From: Amycolatopsis sp. NBC_01480
GTDB taxonomy: Bacteria; Actinomycetota; Actinomycetes; Mycobacteriales; Pseudonocardiaceae
Reading direction: 5' to 3'
DNA length: 64,000 nt
Assembly (NCBI RefSeq): GCF_036227205.1
Contig: NZ_CP109442.1
Coordinates: 806,001 to 870,000 of the forward strand
Shown here: positions 8,778 to 15,254 of the stretch, one piece after another
Layout: each line of letters starts with the position of its first letter
Numbering within the stretch: position 1 is the first letter of the stretch
The notes under the pieces: model-generated
What the model was told of the DNA's origin: nothing
The model's input: the letters and a program-made list of their open reading frames with translations, nothing else
The model's database searches: none
Translations under genes and position numbers: made by a program

Positions 8778-9727
8778 GGCTCGTCTCCGTAGGACACTCC
8801 GCCTGAAACAGGTTCCTGCCGTTCATCCCACAGTGACGCGATCGCGTCAATTTCGAAGTACTCGAAGGTGTTCGTGTCGTCGGAATCTTCGCCAAGGAGA
8901 AGGAGCTGGATGTCATGGGCGCATCGCTGCAGGAGCTTGCCTCCGTGGAGCGCGTCACGCATCTGGCGCCGGGTTTCGCCGGCGACGTCAAGGCTCGACC
9001 CGGCGGCGATGTCGAAGGCCGCGGGGATCGTGATGACGGCCTTGTACAAGTCCGCGATGTCATAGACGAACGAGCGGTGATGTCCTGTGTGGACGAACCC
9101 GAGGGCCGGCGAGCAGCCGAGTGCGACGATCACGGAGTGGACGACTCCATACAACGCTGCGTTCGCCGCGGACAAGGCCTGGTTGATCGGATCGCTGGTG
9201 TCCCAGTCTGCCCGGTCGTAGCTGCGACCGGTCCACTCGACTCCCGTCCGTTCCGCATGTTCCCGATAGATTCTGCGCACCCGCGTGCCTTCGCGACCGC
9301 GGAGCTGCTGCATGGTCAGTTCCGATACGTCTTCGTCGGGAAACCGCATCTCGTACATCGTTCGCGCGATCCGCAACCGAGAGCGTGAGTTGCTGACCGC
9401 TTCGGCCTGTGCCTGCACCAGGCGCGAAGTGCGGGCCAGTGATGCGCCGTGGGCGTAATACCGGACGCCACGTTCACCGACCCACACCACCGTGGATCCG
9501 CTGTCGGACATGAGCGCGATCGCCTGGTGGGTGATGGTCGTGCCGGGTCCCAGCAGCAGGACCCCCACCGCCGCGGCCGGGATGTGCACGGTGCCGCGTT
9601 CGTCCGTGGCGGTAATGGCGTTGCTGTCCCGGTTGATGACACAGCGGTCCAGGTACACGAACGAGATCCGGTCTGCCGCCCGCACGAGCTCCTTCGGGGA
9701 CGTGGGCCGGCGACCGATGGTGCTCAC
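8774..9727 (-). CDS. cas1: CRISPR-associated Cas1e integrase
   Basis: A 317-residue protein. GTG at 9727 is the start because it overlaps the cas6e stop in GTGA; the frame stays open further upstream, but that part is antisense-like Arg/Pro sequence inside cas6e. The metal-binding residues expected from E. coli Cas1 are all present: Glu146 in LRGREGTRVRR, His213 in GFVHTGHHRSF, and Asp223/Asp226 in VYDIAD. Cas1 integrates pre-spacers together with Cas2. It is the second last gene of a tightly coupled operon. Compared with E. coli the N terminus has about 10 extra residues. Confidence 0.97.
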   Translation of the reverse strand: MSTIGRRPTSPKELVRAADRISFVYLDRCVINRDSNAITATDERGTVHIPAAAVGVLLLGPGTTITHQAIALMSDSGSTVVWVGERGVRYYAHGASLARTSRLVQAQAEAVSNSRSRLRIARTMYEMRFPDEDVSELTMQQLRGREGTRVRRIYREHAERTGVEWTGRSYDRADWDTSDPINQALSAANAALYGVVHSVIVALGCSPALGFVHTGHHRSFVYDIADLYKAVITIPAAFDIAAGSSLDVAGETRRQMRDALHGGKLLQRCAHDIQLLLLGEDSDDTNTFEYFEIDAIASLWDERQEPVSGGVSYGDEP

Positions 9728-10401
9728 GGCATCCCGTTCGCTGCCGGACGGGCCAGCGTCAGCAGGCCACAGCCGTAAGACTTGGCCCGGCCGATCCCGA
9801 ACGTCAGCGACCGTTGCATCGCCGAGATGTCGAGGATCTCCAGGTGGCCTTCGAAGGTCGCGGTCGAGATGGTGACCTGGGTACCGCCTCGCCCGAAGCG
9901 GCGGACGTTGCGGTCGATCACGGCCAGGTCTGGTTCGGCCGGGTCGGCTTGGCTGGGGACGATGCGGAATCCGAGACGTTCGGCGCGGTCGAGCAGCCAT
10001 TGCTGTTGCTGGGCGACGGTCACGTGGCCGAGGGGTTTGGTCTCGTTCCAGCCGTCGCAGCGTCCGGATCGGACTGGGTTGGCGGTGAGCCGGAACTGCC
10101 AGCGCTGGCCCACGCGCAGACTGCCCAGCATTCCGTCGTAGGCGGCGGTCTGCCAGGTCTGGATGGTCGGCCAGCCGGCCTGCTCGACGAGGTGTGTGAG
10201 ATCTGGCTTGTCCGGGCTCGTGATGAACAGCAGCACCCGGTGGGAGCCATGCGTGTCGACCCGCCACAGCACCCGTCCGTCGTCGGTGGGACGTGCCTCG
10301 GGGAATCCGGCGAACACGGCCGCGTGCATGGCCTGTGGGGAGGACAGCAGCTTCTGCGCTCCTCGGCGCCGTGGGTTGATCTGCATTTTCGTCAGGAACA
10401 C
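9724..10401 (-). CDS. cas6e: Cas6e (CasE/Cse3) crRNA-processing endoribonuclease
   Basis: A 225-residue protein from a GTG at 10401, with GGGAGG/GCGAGG purines just upstream. His26 in SPQAMHAAVFAGFPE matches the catalytic histidine of the Cas6e family, and the C-terminal Gly-rich loop is seen in FGIGRAKSYGCGLLTLA. It cuts the pre-crRNA at the repeat hairpin and stays bound as part of Cascade. The repeat stem in both arrays (CCCCGC/GCGGGG) is its substrate. It overlaps cas5e by 10 bp and cas1 by 4 bp. Confidence 0.95.
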   Translation of the reverse strand: MFLTKMQINPRRRGAQKLLSSPQAMHAAVFAGFPEARPTDDGRVLWRVDTHGSHRVLLFITSPDKPDLTHLVEQAGWPTIQTWQTAAYDGMLGSLRVGQRWQFRLTANPVRSGRCDGWNETKPLGHVTVAQQQQWLLDRAERLGFRIVPSQADPAEPDLAVIDRNVRRFGRGGTQVTISTATFEGHLEILDISAMQRSLTFGIGRAKSYGCGLLTLARPAANGMP

Positions 10402-11129
10402 GCCTCGCCTCCCAGCAAGCTCATCGGGTCGTGCTCGGGCAGCGGCTCGGCCGTGCCGTGCGGGTTGGTGACGTCCACGGTGGCGCGCACGATCGACCGC
10501 CAGGCGTACTGGCGTCGGTTGGGATCGAAACTCACCGGGGTGTCCCGGATGGATTCGGTCGCGACCTCGCCGGGACCGGCATCGCGGACGGTGGCGAGCT
10601 GGACGACCCGGTCACGGCGCTGCTTCTGAACGCGGGTGCTCGCCAGCCACGGCCAGGTCACGAGTGCCTCGTCCAGCGACACGTCCGAGACACCCAGCGC
10701 GAGCGGGCCGGCAGGCGGGCAGGAACGGCGTCCGAGATACAGCGGGAACTCCGGTCCCCGCAGCGCCGCGTCCAGGCCCTCGACGATCGAGCGGTCTCCT
10801 TCCACCACGGCCAGGAAGACGGCGTCGGCGAGGTAGTAGCGAGCCGAGAGCGGCAGCGACTGCCACGTCACGGTGCCGGCACGGTCATAGCGGGGACGTT
10901 GCGCGGTCTGGAAGTCCCGCATCAGCTCCCCCGGCTGATCGATCCGCACACCGAGCCGCAGGTGCAGCAGGTCTTCCAGCGGATCGGTGCGGCGGATGCC
11001 GAGTGCGGCTGCGAGCAGTCCGATGACCCCGCTCTTGGTGGGGGCGGTCTCGGTGGTGCGGCGAACGAACCGGCTTCCCACGCCCCAGGACTGCATCGGG
11101 CCGGCCAGCCGGAGGGCGACGACGCTCAC
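10392..11129 (-). CDS. cas5e: Cas5e (CasD) Cascade subunit
   Basis: The N terminus VALRLAGPMQSWGVGSRF is the Cas5 signature (LxGPMQSWG). FVRRTTETAPTKSGVIGLLA follows, giving the standard family start. In type I-E, Cas5e binds the 5' handle of the crRNA and contacts Cas8e. The length of 245 residues is normal. The GTG start overlaps the cas7e stop by 4 bp (GTGA). The tail TAEPLPEHDPMSLLGGEA matches the usual end of Cas5e. Confidence 0.95.
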   Translation of the reverse strand: MSVVALRLAGPMQSWGVGSRFVRRTTETAPTKSGVIGLLAAALGIRRTDPLEDLLHLRLGVRIDQPGELMRDFQTAQRPRYDRAGTVTWQSLPLSARYYLADAVFLAVVEGDRSIVEGLDAALRGPEFPLYLGRRSCPPAGPLALGVSDVSLDEALVTWPWLASTRVQKQRRDRVVQLATVRDAGPGEVATESIRDTPVSFDPNRRQYAWRSIVRATVDVTNPHGTAEPLPEHDPMSLLGGEACS

Positions 11130-12262
11130 GACGGCTCCGTGAGCCGTGCCGCGACGAGTGCACCGAGTTCGGTCACCAGCTCCGGCAACGCAACCTTGGT
11201 GCCCAGGTCGTCGAGCGCGGCAGTGTCGGCACCGACCCGGGTCACCCAGGCCGCTACGGGCTCCTCGGCGTAGCTGGATGCGATCTCCCGGGCCTCGTCG
11301 CGCAGCGCTTCCGCGGCGGCCTTGATCCGGCCGCCCTTCTCCAGCTCACGGACCGGGTTCTCGAACGCGCCGACCAGGTTGATCGGCTGGCGGTCACGGA
11401 CCTGCACGACGACCGCTTCGGGCAGGGTGCGGTTGGCGAAGGTGTTCTGTTTGCCGGTCGGCATCGACCGCACGAACGCCTCGACGAACGCGTCCACCGC
11501 GCGGCGTGTCGCGTCGAGGTCGCCGAGGTTGTCGAGCAGGCGGTTGGCGTCGACGGTGGCGTACCGGTAGAGGGTAGAGGAGTTGAATTCGACAGTGCCG
11601 ATCATGCCCGCGCCGGTCTCGTCCTCGGTGTTGCGGTCGTCGACCGCGGTGAAGTAGTCGAATTCCGTTTCCACGGCGTGCACGGACAGTGCGTGCGCGA
11701 CCTGAGCTGCAGCATCAACGTTCATGTCGGATTGGTCGGCGACCATGCGGCCGAAGAGAGCCACGTCGACGGAGTGGTCGCGATCGGCGAGGTCCTTGAC
11801 CTTCGCTGCTTTCAGCGCCTTCGCCACATCGTCGGCGCCAGCGGCCTGGATCGCGGCGTCGGCCAGGTTCTGGATCTGGCGTGTGCTGAGGAAGACGAGG
11901 TAACCGGCTTCCTCGGCCGCGGTCTTGTCCTTGCCGGTCTTCTTCGGCGCCTTCACCTCGATGCCGACCGCGCGGAACGTCTCCGCCGCGAGCTGACCGG
12001 CCCGCTCCTCCAGTTCTGGTGCTCGCGTGGTGATCTCGGAGGCCAGCAGTTCGACGATGCGTTTGGTGCGCACGCCCAGCTCGGAGCTGTCGAGGTGATC
12101 GCGGAACGCGACGCGGGTGGCGCGTTTCCACGCCTGGCTGGACACCCGGGCCCGGCGGACGCCGCCGTAGGTGGCCGTCTTCGGGCTGCCGGTGTCGTCG
12201 CGGTTGAGGTTGCTCGGCGGCACGGTCTGCAGGATGTGGATGTCGATCAGGGTGCGGTGCAC
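11126..12262 (-). CDS. cas7e: Cas7e (CasC/Cse4) Cascade backbone
   Basis: A 378-residue protein from GTG at 12262, with GAGG 5 bases upstream. The first residues HRTLIDIHILQTVPPSNLNR, then DDTGSPKTATYGGVRRARVS, are diagnostic. Six copies normally line the crRNA. Other family marks are the RVSSQAWKRATR segment and NTFANRTLPEAVVVQVRDR near residue 280. The start lies 7 bp after the cse2 stop. The frame continues upstream into cse2 but without family similarity. Confidence 0.96.
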   Translation of the reverse strand: MHRTLIDIHILQTVPPSNLNRDDTGSPKTATYGGVRRARVSSQAWKRATRVAFRDHLDSSELGVRTKRIVELLASEITTRAPELEERAGQLAAETFRAVGIEVKAPKKTGKDKTAAEEAGYLVFLSTRQIQNLADAAIQAAGADDVAKALKAAKVKDLADRDHSVDVALFGRMVADQSDMNVDAAAQVAHALSVHAVETEFDYFTAVDDRNTEDETGAGMIGTVEFNSSTLYRYATVDANRLLDNLGDLDATRRAVDAFVEAFVRSMPTGKQNTFANRTLPEAVVVQVRDRQPINLVGAFENPVRELEKGGRIKAAAEALRDEAREIASSYAEEPVAAWVTRVGADTAALDDLGTKVALPELVTELGALVAARLTEPS

Positions 12263-12269
12263 GAATGCC

Positions 12270-12941
12270 TCATTTCTCAGGGTCGGTCGATGCGGCGGCC
12301 GGTTCGGGGTTGCCGTTCTGCGGGGTGGTGTTGCGGTAGAACGCGCGGCCCCATGCCAGCCGCACGGCCGGTGCGCCCCCGGGCGCGACCAGCCGCGCCA
12401 GGTCATCAGCGAGCAGGGCGTAGTCGAGGCCCTGTTGCTCGGTGCGCAGCAGGGAGATCAAGCCGCGGAGGTGGGTGAGGACTTCCGCGATCGATCCGGC
12501 GGTCGCGGCGGCCATGAACCGCCGGGTCACCGCGTCCTCGCTGCGCTGTCCGCTGGAGCGCAGCCGTGCCATCGCGGAGCCGAAGGAGGTCCCTGGCATG
12601 TGTGCGGGGGTGGAGGAAGACTGCTGGTGCAAGGCATACAGGGTCAGCGCGGCGTGCGCGGCCTGCTCGGCCCAGCTCGGCTCATCTCCCTGCCAGGACA
12701 GGCTCTCCGGCACCGACCCGACGGTGAGAGCCCAGATCTCGGGGACGCTCCCGGCTGGCTTACCCAAGCCGCGCCGCAGCCGCGCAAGGTCGGCCCGCGC
12801 GGCCGGTGAACCGCGGAGATAGTCCCGCTGCAGCCGGTCGATCCGGCTGTCCAGGGCCCGGCCGAGCGGCCCCAGTCGCCGCGGGCGTTGCGCTGCCGCC
12901 GACGAGCCGTTGCCGGGCACGTCGGTCGATGTCGTTGTCAT
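12270..12941 (-). CDS. cse2: Cse2/CasB (Cas11e) small subunit of Cascade
   Basis: A 223-residue helical protein whose ATG at 12941 overlaps the cas8e stop in ATGA. Residues 75-110 (EPSWAEQAAHAALTLYALHQ) and the later RRFMAAATAGSIAEVLTHLR and LISLLRTEQQGLDYALLADD match the two helical bundles of Cse2, which contact the displaced strand. The N-terminal 25 residues are disordered. Its position between cas8e and cas7e is the canonical type I-E order. Confidence 0.93.
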   Translation of the reverse strand: MTTTSTDVPGNGSSAAAQRPRRLGPLGRALDSRIDRLQRDYLRGSPAARADLARLRRGLGKPAGSVPEIWALTVGSVPESLSWQGDEPSWAEQAAHAALTLYALHQQSSSTPAHMPGTSFGSAMARLRSSGQRSEDAVTRRFMAAATAGSIAEVLTHLRGLISLLRTEQQGLDYALLADDLARLVAPGGAPAVRLAWGRAFYRNTTPQNGNPEPAAASTDPEK

Positions 12942-14596
12942 CCAGCCACCTCCACGGGAGTCTTCGCATCGATGTAAGCCAGCGGCAGCACGCCGCGAAG
13001 CGCGTTGTTGAACCACACCTCGGCCAAGGGCACGTTCACCAGGCGCTGATTCACCGGCCGGCCCGTCCACGCCGCCGTCGGGGCACCCGCGACCAGCTCG
13101 TCCCTGATCGGCCAGCACGCAGCACGGACGGTGCGCTGCCACCCAGAGCGAGCCTCGACGAGATCGCAGCCGGGCCGCAGGCCGGCCAGCCACGTCCGGT
13201 ACGGCTGCTCGAGGGCGGCGTACAACCGTTCCTGCGCCGCCGCGCCCGCGCCGGATTGCGGTGGGGCGCCGGCTGCCTGAGCCAGGTTCTCCGCCAGCCG
13301 CCACACACAGCTCGCGGCCGAGTTGGCGTCGGTGACCGCGCCGTCCGCCGTCCGCCCCGCAGCAGGCCGGTCCTGCCGCAGCAGCACCGCAGGCAGCGGC
13401 AGCAGGTCGTCGAGGATCTCCGCGCACGTCGCGTTCTGCGCGCCGTACTCCATCCCGTGCACCCGCAGCCGGACGACAAAGGTGTCCGGCAGGTGACCTT
13501 CCTCGATCAGCTCGCTCAGCCACTGCAGCACGCCGGGCGCCAGCAGCCGTGCCGGGTCACCGCCGGTGCTCCCGCGCGGCGAGATCGACGGCAGGAGCGC
13601 CGCGAGACCTCGCCACACCGACCGGCTCGGGTCGTGGCGGCGCGGCATGTACACCGGGTGCCCGGCCTTCTTGCTCTGCGGCTCGCTGTAGCGCCACGCG
13701 GTGTGCGGTTCGACGTTCTGCCGATTCTGCGGCGCCATCCGATCACCGTTGGCCAGGACTACCCCGGTCACACCGTCACGACTCCCCTGCAGCCGGACCC
13801 GGCGGGTCTGCCAGGTGTAGCACTGGATAGCCCCAGCCACCGGCCGCTCCTCGGCCCAGGCGGCGCCGTCGGGATCGCGCTCCCAGGGCGGCACATCTGC
13901 GGCACCACCGACCCGCACGTAGGTCTGCGCATCACGGGCGATGAGGTTCAACAGCAGTGTTTCCCGGATGTCGGCGCCTTGGGCCAGCACGCCACCGATC
14001 TGGCCGGACCAGCCCGGCCCGATCGGGTATCCCTTGCCGTTCTTGACATGCCGGTCGCCCACCGCGCCGGACTTGATCCCCGACGGGTCGAACGCCTGCA
14101 CATGGACCAGCCACCGGGCCGCCTCGGCCGCGGTGATCCGGACGAGACTGGCCGCCGAGCGTGTGGTGAACAGCGGTTCGCCGTTCGGGACGTCCGCGAC
14201 GATCTTCTCCAGCGCGGACACCTCGTCCTTCGCCGTCCGCAGCCCAGCCACCTGAAAGAACGGCGCCCATGCGTCGAACAGGTCGAACCGATCCCGCACC
14301 CGATCGGCATAGGCGTGCACCCGTTCCATCGGCAAGGCCGGCTGCTCCCACAACGCTGCCCAGGCCGGCTGATCCGCCGGGCCGTCGAGGGCGCGGTGCA
14401 GGAACGCGACCAACAGCCGGGTGATCGCGAACGCCTGCGTCGACACCTCACCACCGATCACCGATAGCGCCGGTGCCTGCTCGAACACCTCGAGGATCGA
14501 GACATCCCTCTCCTGCCCATCGCCGGTGAGCACGGTGATCCACGGTTCGTCCAGCAGATTGAAGGCGTTCGAATCCCGCCCGCTAGCCATCATCAT
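12938..14596 (-). CDS. cas8e: Cas8e (Cse1/CasA) large subunit of Cascade
   Basis: About 552 residues. The N terminus FNLLDEPWITVL is typical of Cse1, and LFTTRSAASLVRITAAEAAR and HVKNGKGYPIGPGWSGQIGG (the loop region near residue 190) support the family. Cas8e recognises the PAM and recruits Cas3. The frame also offers a GTG at 14602, but ATG at 14596 has GGAG at a proper distance of 8 bases, so I prefer it. It is the first gene of the Cascade operon proper, 84 bp downstream of the small membrane protein on the same strand. Confidence 0.95.
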   Translation of the reverse strand: MMMASGRDSNAFNLLDEPWITVLTGDGQERDVSILEVFEQAPALSVIGGEVSTQAFAITRLLVAFLHRALDGPADQPAWAALWEQPALPMERVHAYADRVRDRFDLFDAWAPFFQVAGLRTAKDEVSALEKIVADVPNGEPLFTTRSAASLVRITAAEAARWLVHVQAFDPSGIKSGAVGDRHVKNGKGYPIGPGWSGQIGGVLAQGADIRETLLLNLIARDAQTYVRVGGAADVPPWERDPDGAAWAEERPVAGAIQCYTWQTRRVRLQGSRDGVTGVVLANGDRMAPQNRQNVEPHTAWRYSEPQSKKAGHPVYMPRRHDPSRSVWRGLAALLPSISPRGSTGGDPARLLAPGVLQWLSELIEEGHLPDTFVVRLRVHGMEYGAQNATCAEILDDLLPLPAVLLRQDRPAAGRTADGAVTDANSAASCVWRLAENLAQAAGAPPQSGAGAAAQERLYAALEQPYRTWLAGLRPGCDLVEARSGWQRTVRAACWPIRDELVAGAPTAAWTGRPVNQRLVNVPLAEVWFNNALRGVLPLAYIDAKTPVEVAG

Positions 14597-14680
14597 TGAC
14601 ACATCTCCGTTGTCAGAGCCAGCAACGCAATGGATATTCCGCGGGCAGGACCACCGTCAGGCAAACACACGAACACCAAA

Positions 14681-14953
14681 TCAGCGGAGGACCCGGTTCA
14701 ACCACACAGCGCACCGCACAAACCCAAATCTCCACACAAGCAGGGCAGGAACGAACGTCACGATCACCCAGACTGGATTCATCTCATGCACAACAGTCTG
14801 GGCTGCAACGAATAGCGAGGCGGAGGGCAAAAAGGTGACCCCGGCCGCCACGGACAAAATCGTCAACGATCTGCTGGTGAACAGGCATTCGCAATGGCAC
14901 CTACCGGGTTGCGGATGCAGCTGCGCAACACCGTCCTGATCTACACTGGCCAT
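14681..14953 (-). CDS. Small two-helix membrane protein in the cas locus
   Basis: A 90-residue protein from ATG at 14953, with an AGGGGAAG ribosome site 4-5 bases upstream, one of the clearest in the locus. Two hydrophobic helices are visible, about residues 31-54 (LTILSVAAGVTFLPSASLF) and 62-84 (VWVIVTFVPALLVWRFGF), with a CHCEC cluster ahead of them. It lies between cas3 and cas8e and reads in the same direction as the Cascade genes. I do not recognise the family. Membrane proteins are sometimes found in cas operons, but no function is claimed. Confidence 0.6.
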   Translation of the reverse strand: MASVDQDGVAQLHPQPGRCHCECLFTSRSLTILSVAAGVTFLPSASLFVAAQTVVHEMNPVWVIVTFVPALLVWRFGFVRCAVWLNRVLR

Positions 14954-14994
14954 CGTCTTCCCCTGTCGCCGTATCGGACTGCACACGGGAAGAA

Positions 14995-15022
14995 GGGCGG
15001 CCTCGTTCCAGCGAGGCCGCCC
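14995..15022 (-). terminator. Strong hairpin, probable terminator downstream of the solo repeat
   Basis: GGGCGGCCTCG and CGAGGCCGCCC form a perfect 11-bp stem around a TTCCAG loop. It is 230 bp downstream of the cas3 stop on the minus strand and 42 bp ahead of the small membrane gene. There is no T-run, as is common in high-GC actinobacteria. Confidence 0.65.
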
Positions 15023-15075
15023 ACCTCACGGTGGACGTCCCGCCCTTCTCCATCCCCGCCTGACGCGGGGACCAC
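15023..15075 (-). ncRNA. Solo crRNA-like element: degenerate CRISPR repeat plus short pseudo-spacer
   Basis: On the minus strand 15075-15047 reads GTGGTCCCCGCG, TCAG, then GCGGGGATGGAG. This keeps both stem halves and the flanking GTG and ATG of the array repeats, with one extra loop base. About 24 bases follow and then the terminator hairpin at 14995-15022. The orientation is the same as both arrays. It is not part of an array: there is no second repeat within 61 bp. A repeat, a short spacer-like stretch and a terminator together look like a single crRNA-like transcript. No expression can be shown from sequence. Confidence 0.5.
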
Positions 15076-15254
15076 GAGCACCATCGGCCGGCGACCAGCA
15101 TCGGCCCAAGATCACCCCGGTCTTCGTCCACCGGGAACAGCCGCCCGCGTGCGAGCCGAGGCTATGACAAGCATCTGCCCCTTTGATTTTGATCGCCACA
15201 TGCGTCGCCATGCTCACCTGCCTGCGGAAACGCCGGGGCAGGCGAGTGTCCTGG

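Noticed and set aside
9728..10267. N-terminal extension of Cas1 as a fusion protein
   Set aside because: The extra 180 codons are antisense-like and overlap cas6e, which has intact catalytic motifs; the GTGA overlap marks the true start.
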